Assembly (NCBI RefSeq): GCF_023746615.1
Contig: NZ_CP082275.1
Span: 2,046,001-2,110,000, forward strand
Reading direction: 5' to 3'
Length of the DNA stretch: 64,000 nt
Origin: Grimontia kaedaensis
GTDB taxonomy: Bacteria > Pseudomonadota > Gammaproteobacteria > Enterobacterales > Vibrionaceae
Every line of letters begins with the position of its first letter. Position 1 is the first letter of the stretch. The notes under the pieces are model-generated. The model saw only the letters and a list, made by a program, of their open reading frames with translations. It was not told the origin of the DNA and searched no databases. Below are positions 20,701 through 27,688 of this stretch, piece by piece. The translations under genes were made by a program, and so were the position numbers.

Positions 20701-22728
20701 GATGAAGCGGATAAACCTTCATGGGAAATCAGTAACGCCAGTACCACTGAAGGTGACTACTTGGTGTGGGATATTTCTGTGCATACCGCCACTAAAGACA
20801 ACTCATGGACGAAGATTGAGTTTGCCAATGGCACCGGTACCATCGGTACCGACACTGCTGGCGCGACAAGCTTCCAAGCTTCTTACGATGGCGGCGTGAC
20901 TTGGGGAGCCACAAAGTACTACGGCAACCAACTGGTCGTGCCTAAGGGCACAACCAGCTTCAAAGTGCGTTTAGCGACAACAGATGACTCGCTTTATGAA
21001 GGCAATGAAACCATCACCATTAAAGTGACCGAAAGTGGCGGCGGACGTGATCCAGGTGTTGTCTTTGGCACAACCACTAGCACAGCCACCATCACTGATG
21101 AAGCTGACAAACCAACACTCTCCGTCGTCAATACGAACGGAAACAACAGTGTAACGGAATCCAACTGGGCAACATTTACTATCAAGCTCAGCAACCCCGT
21201 TGATCAGGCAACCAAGGTCAAGGTCAACGTATTTACAAGCTCTTCACCAAACGTCAATAACCAAGACATGGGTGGCTATGAGTACTGGACAGGTTCAAGT
21301 TGGGCAAACTTCAAAAGTGGAAGCCAATTAACGTTTGCAGCGTACCAGACTGAAATATTAGTCCGTGCGAAACCAATCAACGACAACAAGGTTGAAGATA
21401 ACGAAACGCTCATTGTTAAAGCCAAACCAATCGTCGGTGAAACCCATATCGGCGGTGGCGAAGTGCAAAGTGCGATAACCGTTATCGATAAAGGCTATCG
21501 CGATACTAGCAATGATACATCTGGTCACGTTCACTGGCACCTTGATGGTGGTGGTACTCAACACGTCAACGGTAATGGCTGGAGACCTAACGAGAAAGTC
21601 ACCGTTTATAACCCAAATGGGTCCAAGACTGTCATCTACGCAGACAACCACGGCTTCTTTAACATTCAAGCCGAAAACTTATATACCGTGGCTGGTACGC
21701 TGAATGCCAAAGGCGCACAAAGTGGTTGGGCGGTAAGCAGTAAGTATGTGAACCCGAGCATTACACCGCTTGTGCTTGATTTGGATGGTGACGGTATCGA
21801 AACGTCAGACGTCACAGAGAATCCTGTTCATTTTGATTATGACGGTGATGGTAAAAACGTTAAAACGGGCTGGATAGCCGGTGGTGATGGCCTATTGGTA
21901 CGTGACATCAACAAAGATGGTCAAATCAATGATGGTTCAGAACTGTTCGGTTCAAATACCCGACTTGCAGATGGTTCAACCGCTGCTGACGGATATGAAG
22001 CGCTCGCTCAACACGACTCCAATGCAGATGGTGTGATTGATAAAAATGACGCGATCTACGCCGAGCTTGGTGTTTGGGTGGATAAAGACCAAGATGGTGA
22101 AACCGATGAGGGTGAACTTCTTAGCATTGATGAAGCAAATGTCGCATCTATTGAATTGACTGCTAACATTACTAGTGACGAGTCAAACAATAACACTATC
22201 GGCAAATCATCTACTTACACCACGACGGATGGTGAAGAGCGGACCGTAGCAGATGTTTGGTTTGCAACTCAGCAAGGCGATGCACAAGAAGTTGATACAT
22301 CTAAAGCCATTGATGAACATAGCATCAGCGGATTGGATCAAGACGAATTGGTATGGCACAGCGAAGATGTTGCTAACCAGCCTTGGTCTGACACCGTCAC
22401 TGATTTCACATTGGGTGAACCACCACTTGACCTGTCTGACTTAGTCGTCGACGACAATGACAATTTGTTAAGCGAGGACAGCGTCGACATGTTTGAGCAA
22501 GATGGTTCACTTATACTCCGTATAGATACCACTGGAGACCATGTATGGAATCAGGAAATCATTCTGCAGGACATCACTTTGGATGACATTGTTGATGACG
22601 ATGGAATGATTAAAAACGGTGTGTTTAGCGATGACAATGTCAAAGAGTTGTTCCAAAAAGCTGCAAGTTTAGATGCAGTAGATAGCTCGACGACTCACTT
22701 GGACGATCCAAGCATCGACGACCAGTAA
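5728..22728 (+). CDS. Giant RTX-like adhesin (5666 aa), type I secreted
   Basis: A complete 5666-residue (roughly 0.6 MDa) surface or secreted adhesin. The ATG is preceded by AAGGAAGAG, and an in-frame stop at 5653 with no start in between fixes the N-terminus. Residues 1-~109 form an Ig-like (Big) domain. Residues ~110-1140 hold alternating Calx-beta-like modules. Residues 1141-2420 are ten 128-residue Ig-like repeats. Two more Ig-like domains follow, then a second block of modules ordered D-A-B-C-D-A-B-A-B-C-D-A-B-C-D-A-B-C-C. Near residue 5350 come calcium loops (DLDGDGIETSD and others) and a VCA0849-type secretion signal that closely matches the upstream adhesin. The gene is 17 bases from the secretion ATPase gene, consistent with co-transcription. 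The N-terminus has no hydrophobic signal and no recognisable LapA-type retention module or TAAG/PAAG LapG site. It is probably a biofilm or attachment adhesin; the ligand is unknown. Confidence 0.9.
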   Translation: MNANTLTTITLNSLIAEDAALTYAEAQTNIDITGTVSGNVSEGDTVTVSIDNNQFIGVVSSNNTFTVSVPGSTLVSSETKTVTASVQTTDSSGNASFFSDSKSYSAYESTISSVTMLNNGVEGSTSPGWTVNLDQATIEDTTVTLSINDTVHSASYGSDYSGVMQVFSLSGEFLAEVTLGKENKFKADITVPAGEEGVVVYAITSDDNTYEGDETIVIRASTGNNWVNSEAAIISDENDKPTVTSVSDATVKEGGQAEFAFTLSNPSNFDTRVLVSPEADNTDIDFDNLWIDLGNGWVQATGEVTTEGTWITVPSSVKQVKLRVDVLEDNEVEGNETITVNVLAEGQNEAATGTITIVDVVETPPVVESISVLEEGVESGQAPTFQLNLTNAYFQDTEVTLNVNDNLHDFDFGKDYDGAIQVFSLSGELLDEINLGTHNAFKAVTNIPAGEESVIIRVNVIDDNLYEGDESLVIRAAVSGKQGWVVSGAATITDETDTVTVAAVSDTTVFEGNHAELTVTMSNPSTTNNTVLLTPSNSNDIDLESVSVNFGKGWVNASVDSNTNQISIDVPGPVTLFKVRFDTISDNIYEGDETFTISANVDGQTESVSGNVTIKDIAGVPTVDNIVAARDGIEGGDAPGFKVNMTSVSASDTTVTLNMVDSLHDVKYGVDYSGVLQIYSVAGEFLTEVTLGRNNKFKADITVPAGDDGVVVYVMTTDDAIYEGPESVVIRAAVSGEQGWVNSEAAIITDENDITLVTSMTDVSVNEGQQAQTTVTLSGASIKPVEVTLTAQIDDANIALNNLSVNFGNGWVSVSGTTFTVPASVDTFEVRFDNTDNDVYNGDQIITLTASTSEQTDAVTSTVTINDDADRPLVNNITVVQEDEEGGKLPGYQVNMTNTSTTDTTFKLTLSDGLHTSNFFVDYTGVIQVYSLDGEFLEEVALSSANRFRADVTVPAGESGVVVYVESVNDDIYEGDETLVVRAGVLGQQGWVKSDAANITDEEDRPSVSSITYLNDGSEDGQAAGFTLNMSNASTTPTTVQLRVDDALHQATIGEDYSGVMQIYSLDGQYLLQEVTLTSENGYIADIVIPAWAEGVSIYAEILSDKLEEIDESLVIQAAIIDEQDWVTSEASTIIDIDNIAPGEGKGPNGTDEAPVVVIPEASGGVGEEELTDGVEVLVTPPTGTLPGDTITVTVTQPDGTTNEVTTTVPGDWTEGTAVPVTLSPEDLGGTGGELPDEGDYTITATVTDTAGNTSVPSEETGFNIDTAAPGEGTGTGGTDEAPTVVIPEATGGVGEEELTDGVEVLVTPPTGTKPGDTITVTVTQPDGTTNEVTSTVPGGWTDGTAVPVTLSPEDLGGSGGELPVEGDYTITATVTDTAGNTSVPSEETGFNIDTAAPGEGTGTGGTDEAPTVVIPEATGGVGEEELTDGVEVLVTPPTGTQPGDTITVTVTQPDGTTNEVTTTVPGGWTDGTAVPVTLSPEDLGGTGGELPDEGDYTITATVTDTAGNTSVPSEETGFNIDTAAPGEGTGTGGTNEAPTVVIPEATGGVGEEELTDGVEALVTPPTGTQPGDTITVTVTQPDGTTNEVTTTVPGGWTDGTAVPVTLSPEDLGGTGGELPDEGDYTITTTVTDSAGNTSVPSTETSFTVDTTAPGEGTGTGGTNEAPTVVIPEATGGVGEEELTDGVEVLVTPPTGTQPGDTITVTVTQPDGTTNEVTTTVPGGWTDGTAVPVTLSPEDLGGTGGELPDEGDYTTTATVTDTAGNTSVPSEETGFNIDTAAPGEGTGTGGTDEAPTVVIPEATGGVGEEELTDGVEVLVTPPTGTQPGDTITVTVTQPDGTTNEVTSTVPGDWTEGTAVPVTLSPEDLGGSGGELPDEGDYTITTTVTDSAGNTSTPSTETSFTVDTTAPGEGTGTGGTNEAPTVVIPEATGGVGEEELTDGVEALVTPPTGTQPGDTITVTVTQPDGTTNEVTTTVPGGWTDGTAVPVTLSPEDLGGTGGELPDEGDYTITTTVIDSAGNTSTPSTETSFTVDTTAPGEGTGTGGTNEAPTVVIPEATGGVGEEELTDGVEALVTPPTGTQPGDTITVTVTQPDGTTNEVTTTVPGGWTEGTAVPVTLSPEDLGGTGGELPDEGDYTITTTVTDSAGNTSTPSTETSFTVDTTAPGEGTGTGGTNEAPTVVIPEANGGVGEEELTDGVEVLVTPPTGTQPGDTITVTVTQPDGTTNEVTTTVPGGWTDGTAVPVTLSPEELGGTGGELPDEGDYTITTTVTDSAGNTSTPSTETSFTVDTTAPGEGTGTGGTNEAPTVVIPEATGGVGEEELTDGVEVLVTPPTGTQPGDTITVTVTQPDGTTNEVTTTVPGGWTDGTAVPVTLSPEELAGTGGELPDEGDYTITTTVTDSAGNTSAPSTPVSINIDTTAPSAITTELTIDPISADNIVNAVESNGSISVTGSVSGEFTAGDLVTVSVNGNELTGTVSSSGQFSIAVPGNQFAADPDSTINIQLEATDSAGNTGAISSTHSYGVDLSAQAVITLDANIGGDGAITYEESKQNIDITGVVSGDVKPGDVITVTVNNVEYTGSVKANNTFSVSVLGADLAAAADKTVTATVTATDNAGNTVTVSDAESYTAFEAKVESVTQLRDGIEGGTAPGWTVNFDHAAIEDTTVRLNFNDSYHEADIGADYSGRVYIYNLAGQKVGEEVLSAANNWRVDISVPAGQNGVRVYAQTLNDNVYEGNETIQIQAAVPGRQGFVQSDEAVITDEADKPRVTSVSNTSVDEGEAASVTITLSNESNTPTRVFVDAYGGSATEGTDFNTKDLWVNYGSGWVKAAGDFSGGNWIDVPANTKTFQVRSQTTQDDVFEGNESYTIKAKADGQSSLVSGTVTINDNADTPKVASITHLNDGVEGGAWPGWTVNMTNTSTTSTTVRLHFDDGLHQANFGEDYSGKVHVYTTSGTFLKEVVLNSSNGWAADIDVPAGHAGVRVYAETLNDNVYEGNETIKVQGAVIGQQGWVTSADAVITDEADRPSWEISNASTTEGDYLVWDISVHTSTKDNSWTKIEFANGTGTIGTDTAGATSFQASYDGGNTWNAAKYYGNMLQVPKGTTSFKVRLATTDDSLYEGNETITIKVTESGGGRDPGVVFGTTTNTATIVENDDATVVTSVTKLRDGVEGSTTPGWTVNFNNPSDEATTVRLNFNDGYHEADVGADYSGRVYIYNLAGQKVGEEVITAANNWRVDISVPAGQNGVRVYAQTLNDNVYEGNETIQIQAGVPGRQQLVESAEATITDEADKPRVTSVSNTSVNEGEAASLTITLSNESNTPTRVFIDAYGGSATEGTDFNTKDLWVNYGSGWVKAAGDFSGGNWIDVPANTKTFQVRSQTTQDDVFEGNESYTIKAKADGQSSLVSGTVTINDDTDTPKVASITHLNDGVENSTWPGWTVNMTNTSTTSTTVRLHFDDGLHQANFGEDYNGKVQVYSTSGDFLKQVALNSSNGWAADIDVPAGHAGVRVYAETLNDNVYEGNETIKVQGAVIGQQGWVTSADAVITDEADKPRVTSVSNTSVDEGEAASVTITLSNESNTPTRVFVDAYGGSATEGTDFNTKDLWVNYGSGWVKAAGDFSGGNWIDVPANTQTFQVRSQTTQDDVFEGNESYTIKAKADGQSSLVSGTVTINDNADTPKVASITLLQNGVENSTWPGWTVNMTNTSTTSTTVRLHFDDGLHQANFGEDYSGKVHVYTTSGAFLKQVVLNSSNGWAADIDVPAGHAGVRVYAETLNDNVYEGNETIKVQGAVIGQQGWVTSADAVITDEADRPSWEISNASTTEGDYLVWDISVHTATKDNSWTKIEFANGTGTIGTDTAGATSFQASYDGGNTWNAAKYYGNMLQVPKGTESFKVRLATTDDSVFEGNETITIKVTESGGGRDPGVVFGTTTNTATIVENDDATIVTSVTKLRDGVEGSTTPGWTVNFNNPSDEATTVRLNFNDGYHEADVGADYSGRVYIYNLSGQKVGEEVISAANNWRVDISVPAGQNGVRVYAQTLNDNVYEGNETIQIQAAVPGRQGFVQSAEAVITDEADKPRVTSVSNTSVNEGEAASVTITLSNESTTPTRVFVDAYGGSATEGTDFNTKDLWVNYGSGWVKAAGDFSGGNWIDVPANTQTFQVRSQTTQDDVFEGSESYTIKAKADGQSSLVSGTVTINDNADTPKVDSITLLQNGVENSTWPGWTVNMTNTSTTSTTVRLHFDDGLHQANFGEDYNGKVHVYTTSGAFLKEVVLNSSNGWAADIDVPAGHAGVRVYAQTLNDNVYEGNETIKVQGAVIGQQGWVTSADAVITDEADRPSWEISNASTTEGDYLVWDISVHTATKDNSWTKIEFANGTGTIGTDTAGATSFQASYDGGNTWNAAKYYGNMLQVPKGTTSFKVRLATTDDSVYEGNETITIKVTESGGGRDPGVVFGTTTNTATIVENDDATIVTSVTKLRDGVEGSTTPGWTVNFNNPSDEATTVRLNFNDGYHEADVGADYSGRVYIYNLSGQKVGEEVISAANNWRVDISVPAGQNGVRVYAQTLNDNVYEGNETIQIQAAVPGRQGFVQSAEAVITDEADKPRVTSVSNTSVNEGEAASLTITLSNESNTPTRVFVDAYGGSATEGTDFNTKDLWVNYGSGWVKAAGDFSGGNWIDVPANTKTFQVRSQTTQDDVFEGSESYTIKAKADGQSSLVSGTVTINDNADTPKVASITHLNDGVEGGAWPGWTVNMTNTSTTSTTVRLHFDDGLHQANFGEDYSGKVHVRTTSGAFLKEVVLNSSNGWAADIDVPAGHAGVRVYAETLNDNVYEGNETIKVQGAVIGQQGWVTSADAVINDEADRPSWEISNASTTEGDYLVWDISVHTATKDNSWTKIEFANGTGIIGTDTTGATNFQASYDGGVTWGATKYYGNQLIVPKGTTSFKVRLATTDDSLYEGNETITIKVTESGGGRDPGVVFGTTTSTATITDEADKPSWEISNASTTEGDYLVWDISVHTATKDNSWTKIEFANGTGTIGTDTAGATSFQASYDGGVTWGATKYYGNQLVVPKGTTSFKVRLATTDDSLYEGNETITIKVTESGGGRDPGVVFGTTTSTATITDEADKPTLSVVNTNGNNSVTESNWATFTIKLSNPVDQATKVKVNVFTSSSPNVNNQDMGGYEYWTGSSWANFKSGSQLTFAAYQTEILVRAKPINDNKVEDNETLIVKAKPIVGETHIGGGEVQSAITVIDKGYRDTSNDTSGHVHWHLDGGGTQHVNGNGWRPNEKVTVYNPNGSKTVIYADNHGFFNIQAENLYTVAGTLNAKGAQSGWAVSSKYVNPSITPLVLDLDGDGIETSDVTENPVHFDYDGDGKNVKTGWIAGGDGLLVRDINKDGQINDGSELFGSNTRLADGSTAADGYEALAQHDSNADGVIDKNDAIYAELGVWVDKDQDGETDEGELLSIDEANVASIELTANITSDESNNNTIGKSSTYTTTDGEERTVADVWFATQQGDAQEVDTSKAIDEHSISGLDQDELVWHSEDVANQPWSDTVTDFTLGEPPLDLSDLVVDDNDNLLSEDSVDMFEQDGSLILRIDTTGDHVWNQEIILQDITLDDIVDDDGMIKNGVFSDDNVKELFQKAASLDAVDSSTTHLDDPSIDDQ
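9148..12987 (+). repeat. Ten tandem 384-bp repeats encoding Ig-like domains
   Basis: Ten in-frame units of exactly 384 bp (128 codons) run head to tail inside the second adhesin. Each starts at the codon for the Ala of APGEG or TAPGEG and contains TQPGDTITVTVTQPDG and LTDGVE. The first unit start (9148), the second (9532) and the end of the array (12987) give exactly 3840 bp. Units differ at scattered positions and mix two C-terminal variants, TAGNTSVPSEETGFNID and SAGNTSTPSTETSFTVD, in a mosaic order that suggests unequal crossing-over or conversion. Similar repeats in BapA/LapA-type adhesins act as extension rods. Confidence 0.95.
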
Positions 22729-22745
22729 AATAAGGGTGTTAAATT

Positions 22746-24938
22746 TTGCAATTAGCAGACAATGTAAAACCCCAGTGGAACATTCCTGGTTCAGTGCAAA
22801 CTGCAGAAGACCCTTTATTAGAGTGCTTGGTCATTTTGACCGAGCACTATGGGGCTCCCTGTTCAGGAGAAGCATTAGTCGCTAGCTTGCCAATGAGAGA
22901 AGCTCGTTTGACACCCGAGCTTTTCCCTCAAGCCTCGTCTCGTGCGGGCTTAGTGTCCAGAGTGGCTAGAAAGCCACTCAACACTATTGGTGAAATGCTG
23001 ACACCTTGTGTCCTGCTTCTCGTCGATCAAAGAGCGTGTATATTACGCTCCTTGGACCAAGAGACAGGCACTGCGATTATCCAACTACCCGATACGGGTG
23101 GAGAAACTGAACTCTCGCAAGAAGAGCTTGAATCGCAGTACATCGGCTATGCCATCTTGGTTAAAAAGCAATATCGAGGCGACCAAAGCGTTGATGTGCA
23201 TTTACACACCAAGAAAGGACATTGGCTGTTTTCGATGGTAAAGGAAGCATCCCCAATCTATCGTGAAGCGCTTTTAGCCTCAGTGGTCATCAACATCTTT
23301 GCGTTGGTATCGCCACTGTTCATGATGAATGTTTATGACAAAATTCTTCCTAACCAAGCCTTTGAGTCGTTGTGGGTTCTTGCCAGTGGTGCTGCAATCG
23401 CCTTTACATTCGACTACATACTCCGCTATGTGCGGAGTATGCTCATCGACAATGCGGGAAAGAAAATCGACATTGTCGTCTCTTCACGCATTTTTGCTAA
23501 ATCAATAGGAATTCCGCTGGAAAGACGCGGTCCCAGTGTCGGAGGAATGGCAAAACAAATCTCAGAATTTGACAGTGTGAGGGAAATGCTAACTTCCACC
23601 ACAATCACTACCCTAGTCGATCTCCCCTTCGCCATTCTTTTCCTATTTATTATCTACATCTTTGCTGGTGATTTAGCCTTTGTTCCGTTGGTTTCAGGGC
23701 TGATAATCGTTGGTTATGCCTGTGCCATCCAACCGAAGTTGAGAGCTGCGATTGAGGAAAGCAACAAATTTGCAGGCTTAAAAAACGGCCATTTGATAGA
23801 AAGCCTCAGTGCTATGGAGTCCATCAAAGCGAATTTGGCTGAGGGTATCGTGCAGAAGACTTGGCAGCAAATGATCGCTCACTCTGCAACTTGGGGACTC
23901 AAGGTTAAGAAAACCTCCCAGTCAGTCTCTTATCTCGCTACCTTTGTGACACAAATGACGGCCGTCGCTGTTGTCATTCTTGGGGTTTTTCGTGTTTCAC
24001 AAGGCGATATTTCTATGGGCGGTATCATTGCAGCTGTAATGTTATCGAGCAGAGTCGTTTCCCCGATGGCGTCATTAGCTAACCTCCTTACCCGTTCAAA
24101 CCAGACCATGAGTTCACTCCGTCAACTTGATGCTTTAATGGATCAAGAGGATGAATACGAGGACAAAGGCCATTTAATAAGCCGTAGGCAGTTGAAAGGT
24201 CAAATTGAATGCGCAGGTGTTTCTTTTGCTTTCAATGAAGAAGAAGAGCCCGTTATTTACCCAAGTTCAGTAAAAATCAATGAAGGTGAAAGTGTCGCCA
24301 TTATTGGTAAAAACGGCTCAGGTAAAACGACGCTTCTTAAAATGTTCGCTGGGTTATACCAACCTACCCAAGGAAGTCTCAGGTTCGATGGCATCGACTC
24401 AAAGCAAATTCACCCGGCGGATCTGCGCAGAAACGTCGGCTACATGCCTCAAGACATCACGCTGTTCCACGGTACCATTCGAGATAATATCCTATTCGGG
24501 ACACGTCAGGTCACCGAGCACCAGTTGATCCGAGCAGTACAGCTCTCTGGCGTTTCTCATTTCACATCTTTGGATTCGCAAGGCTTGGATAAACAAGTGG
24601 GCGAAGGTGGTAACTCACTCTCCCGTGGCCAACGCCAAGCAGTCGCACTGGCGAGAGCCATACTGAATGACCCTTCCATGCTATTGATGGATGAACCAAC
24701 AGCTTCTATGGATGCATTTGCAGAGAAGCAGTTTATCCGCGCAATGCAGCAGGTCAGTAAAGAAAGAACACTCATACTGGTCACCCACAAAATGTCGCTT
24801 CTTGATATTGTCGATCGTGTCGTTGTTCTTGATAAGGGGCGAGTCATCCTAGACGGTCCAAGGGAAGTCGTCCTTAAAAAGCTGTCTCAGAACTCAACCA
24901 ATAATGGTCAGAGCAGGAGAAAAGCCAATAATGAGTAA
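22746..24938 (+). CDS. lapB: Type I secretion ATPase/permease, LapB family
   Basis: Inner-membrane ABC exporter that should energise secretion of the adjacent adhesins. The start is TTG, with AAGGGTG 7 bases upstream. Residues ~15-140 form a C39-peptidase-like domain without an obvious catalytic Cys-His pair, as in LapB/HlyB types that do not cleave cargo. Membrane segments occupy ~160-420. The nucleotide-binding domain has Walker A IIGKNGSGKTT near residue 520, signature LSRGQRQ near 628, Walker B LLMDEPTAS and the switch His in LVTHKMS. The 730-residue length is normal for the family. The stop overlaps the start of the adaptor gene by 8 bases, indicating translational coupling. Confidence 0.93.
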   Translation: MQLADNVKPQWNIPGSVQTAEDPLLECLVILTEHYGAPCSGEALVASLPMREARLTPELFPQASSRAGLVSRVARKPLNTIGEMLTPCVLLLVDQRACILRSLDQETGTAIIQLPDTGGETELSQEELESQYIGYAILVKKQYRGDQSVDVHLHTKKGHWLFSMVKEASPIYREALLASVVINIFALVSPLFMMNVYDKILPNQAFESLWVLASGAAIAFTFDYILRYVRSMLIDNAGKKIDIVVSSRIFAKSIGIPLERRGPSVGGMAKQISEFDSVREMLTSTTITTLVDLPFAILFLFIIYIFAGDLAFVPLVSGLIIVGYACAIQPKLRAAIEESNKFAGLKNGHLIESLSAMESIKANLAEGIVQKTWQQMIAHSATWGLKVKKTSQSVSYLATFVTQMTAVAVVILGVFRVSQGDISMGGIIAAVMLSSRVVSPMASLANLLTRSNQTMSSLRQLDALMDQEDEYEDKGHLISRRQLKGQIECAGVSFAFNEEEEPVIYPSSVKINEGESVAIIGKNGSGKTTLLKMFAGLYQPTQGSLRFDGIDSKQIHPADLRRNVGYMPQDITLFHGTIRDNILFGTRQVTEHQLIRAVQLSGVSHFTSLDSQGLDKQVGEGGNSLSRGQRQAVALARAILNDPSMLLMDEPTASMDAFAEKQFIRAMQQVSKERTLILVTHKMSLLDIVDRVVVLDKGRVILDGPREVVLKKLSQNSTNNGQSRRKANNE

Positions 24939-26313
24939 AAAACAAGACAATGAACACATCGACATGGCTGACGATATATATGGCGCCATGATGATGGATG
25001 TTCCCGGTAAATATCGCATCGTTGTCTGGCTTCTCATCATTATGGTCGCTTCTTTCATTGTGTGGGCCTCGTTGTCATCACTTGATCAAGTCACCCGTGG
25101 AGAAGGAAAAGTAATCCCTTCCTCACAAGTGCAGCTGATTCAAAGTCTTGACGGCGGTATTTTGCAAGAAATGTACGTCAAAGAAGGGATGATCGTCGAA
25201 AAAGGTCAACCACTGGCTCGTATCGATGATACCCGATTCCGTTCTGATGTGGCCCAACAGGAGGAAGAGGACGCTAGCCTAAATGCCAACATTATTCGGC
25301 TACAACAAGAACTGGCGAGTATTCAATTACAGAGCCTAGATGTTGCTTGGGAAGAGCAAATCTTGATTGAGCCTTTACAGCTGATCTTCCCCGAAAGTCT
25401 CATTAAGGAAGAACCGGAGCTGATTAAACGTCAACAACTTGAATACCAAGCGCATTTGGATGATTTGAAGAACAAGATTGAAATCGAGTCGCGTCATGTT
25501 CTTCAAAAGCAACAAGAGATAAAAGAGCTAAAGACAAAAATCAAAACACTCGAGGGCAGTGCCAGACTCATCGCAAGAGAGTATGAACTAACAAAACCTT
25601 TGGCGAAGAAAAAGATTGTCCCTGAGATAGAGCTTTTAAAGCTGCAAAGACAGGTTAATGACATGCGGGGGGAAATAGCAGCATTACACCAACTCAGCCC
25701 CAAGCTCAAAGCAGGACAAGATGAAGCAATACTAAAACGACGTGAAGCTGTTTTAGCTTTCACGAATGAAAACCTCACTCAAATCAGCGAGCTTGAAGCG
25801 AAACTGTCCCGGTTGGAGCAAGCTAAAGTCGGCTCCCAGGACAAAGTGGATAAAGCCATTATCACCTCTCCAGTGAACGGCACAATTAAAACGATACATA
25901 TCAATACTCTAGGAGGTGTCGTCAGCCCAGGTAAAGATATTCTCGAAATCGTCCCAAATGAAGATCAATTGCTTATTGAAGCGAAAATACAACCTAAGGA
26001 TATCGCCTTCCTACACTCGGGATTACCCGCTGTTGTCAAAGTCACCGCTTATGACTACACACGCTATGGCGGGCTAAATGGAAAACTCGAACACATCAGT
26101 GCCGACACCACACAAGACGAAAAAGGAAACAGTTTTTATTTGGTTAGAGTGCGAACTGATGTTTCTAACCTCGAAGATAAAGAAGGTACTTCAATGCCGA
26201 TCATACCTGGCATGCTAACCAGTGTAGATATCGTCACCGGTAAGCGAACAGTCTTGGATTACATTCTGAATCCTATTTTACGTGCCCGAGAGTCTGCTCT
26301 TCGCGAACGATAA
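24931..26313 (+). CDS. lapC: Type I secretion membrane-fusion protein, HlyD/LapC family
   Basis: Periplasmic adaptor joining the ABC exporter to the TolC-type channel. I chose the ATG at 24931 (MSKKQDN) because AGGAGA precedes it; an in-frame ATG at 24904 is less likely. The sequence shows a short cytoplasmic tail, one membrane segment at residues ~29-50 (IVVWLLIIMVASFIVW), a lipoyl half-domain (GGILQEMYVKEG), a long heptad-rich coiled coil at ~130-290, the second lipoyl half (ITSPVNGTIKTI) and a C-terminal beta-barrel. The 460-residue length is typical. It overlaps the exporter gene and is followed after 19 bases by the channel gene. Confidence 0.93.
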   Translation: MSKKQDNEHIDMADDIYGAMMMDVPGKYRIVVWLLIIMVASFIVWASLSSLDQVTRGEGKVIPSSQVQLIQSLDGGILQEMYVKEGMIVEKGQPLARIDDTRFRSDVAQQEEEDASLNANIIRLQQELASIQLQSLDVAWEEQILIEPLQLIFPESLIKEEPELIKRQQLEYQAHLDDLKNKIEIESRHVLQKQQEIKELKTKIKTLEGSARLIAREYELTKPLAKKKIVPEIELLKLQRQVNDMRGEIAALHQLSPKLKAGQDEAILKRREAVLAFTNENLTQISELEAKLSRLEQAKVGSQDKVDKAIITSPVNGTIKTIHINTLGGVVSPGKDILEIVPNEDQLLIEAKIQPKDIAFLHSGLPAVVKVTAYDYTRYGGLNGKLEHISADTTQDEKGNSFYLVRVRTDVSNLEDKEGTSMPIIPGMLTSVDIVTGKRTVLDYILNPILRARESALRER

Positions 26314-26332
26314 GCTCAGGAGTTTGTTTATA

Positions 26333-27679
26333 ATGATCAAAAATATAAGTAACAAGCGATCCACCTGTTTTGTGAAATACGCTCTACCTTTCGTGCTTTT
26401 GGCGCCGAACACAAGCTATTCGGATACGTTGGAGCAGGCCGTTGCAAAAGCGCTAACGTCCAGTCCAGAGGTGCGTCGGGCATATCACTCATACAATGCT
26501 CAGCAAGAGCAAATTGACCAAGCTTTTGCCGGTTTTCTACCCACTGTCGATCTGACTGCAGGCTATGGTTGGGAACAATCAAATAGCCCATCCACCCGCG
26601 CGGCAGGTCGCGAAGACGATGAACTTACTCCCGGTGAAGCAGGAGTCAGTATCCGACAGGCCCTGTTTAGTGGTTTTCAAACGCTAAATGAAGTTGATCG
26701 AACGGAAGCAGAAGCAAATTCAGGATATTGGAACCTTATTGCGACATCTGAAGACCAGGCGCTGGAAACCGTTAGAGTTTATATACGATACATCCAGGCA
26801 AAAGAAGTCGTAGAGCTATCTGAAGACAATTTGGAAAGCCATGCAATTATTTATGATCAGATTAAAGAGAAAACAGATTCTGGCCTTGGTTCTTCAGCAG
26901 ATCTTTCGCAGATAACCGGACGCGTAGCTCGAGCAAAGTCAAACCTAGTTGCAGCAAAAAACAATCTGATGGATGCGCGAAGCAACTACATTAGGGTGGT
27001 CAATGCTCCACCAGAAAATTTGACTGCTCCTCTACCTGATGCTGACCTTATCCCCATTGATCTTGCCGACGCCATTGCAATTGCAGAAAAAGAGCACCCC
27101 ACCATTAAAGTGTCTTACTCAGATATCAAAGCCGCTACATTCCAACGAGAAGCTGCCAAATCCTCTTATTATCCCGAGGTCAGTCTCGAGCTTAACGGCA
27201 ACTGGAATAACGACATTGGTGGCACGCTAGGCCACGATAATGACCTTCAGGCAATGGTTCGCGTGCGTTACAACCTGTACAACGGTGGAAGAGATACTGC
27301 GTTCGAGCGGGAAATGGCTTACCGGATTGGCGAATCCAAAGAGGTGAGTCAGAGAGCCATTAGGGATGTTGTTGAAGGCACGAGATTGGCTTGGCATGCG
27401 CGAATCACCTTGATAGAGCAAATGGGTTATCTCAAAGAACACGTTACGGCCTCATTTGAAACGCAAAGCGCCTATGAGCTCCAGTTTGGTTTAGGTCAAC
27501 GTACTCTGATCGATCTTTTGGACTCAGAAAACGAGCTGTTTGAATCGAGAAAAGACTATCTGACAGCAGAATATGACTATCTTATCGCGGAGTACCGCAT
27601 TCTTAATTCAACAGGTCGATTGCTTTCTTCTTTGCGAGTTCAACCACCTGTTGATTCCGAGACCGGTAATAACCAGTAA
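26333..27679 (+). CDS. TolC-family outer-membrane channel for type I secretion
   Basis: Outer-membrane efflux protein completing the secretion trans-envelope conduit (LapE/AggA-like role). The ATG at 26333 has CAGGAG 10 bases upstream, and the longer frame from 26282 overlaps the adaptor gene and has no such site. An N-terminal signal sequence (KYALPFVLLAPNTSYS) is followed by the two repeated TolC halves, with SPEVRRAYHSYNAQQEQIDQ in the first and LIDLLDSENELFESRKDYL in the second. Its 448 residues match the TolC/LapE class. It is followed after 9 bases by a lipoprotein gene in the same operon. Confidence 0.9.
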   Translation: MIKNISNKRSTCFVKYALPFVLLAPNTSYSDTLEQAVAKALTSSPEVRRAYHSYNAQQEQIDQAFAGFLPTVDLTAGYGWEQSNSPSTRAAGREDDELTPGEAGVSIRQALFSGFQTLNEVDRTEAEANSGYWNLIATSEDQALETVRVYIRYIQAKEVVELSEDNLESHAIIYDQIKEKTDSGLGSSADLSQITGRVARAKSNLVAAKNNLMDARSNYIRVVNAPPENLTAPLPDADLIPIDLADAIAIAEKEHPTIKVSYSDIKAATFQREAAKSSYYPEVSLELNGNWNNDIGGTLGHDNDLQAMVRVRYNLYNGGRDTAFEREMAYRIGESKEVSQRAIRDVVEGTRLAWHARITLIEQMGYLKEHVTASFETQSAYELQFGLGQRTLIDLLDSENELFESRKDYLTAEYDYLIAEYRILNSTGRLLSSLRVQPPVDSETGNNQ

Positions 27680-27688
27680 GGAGAAGTC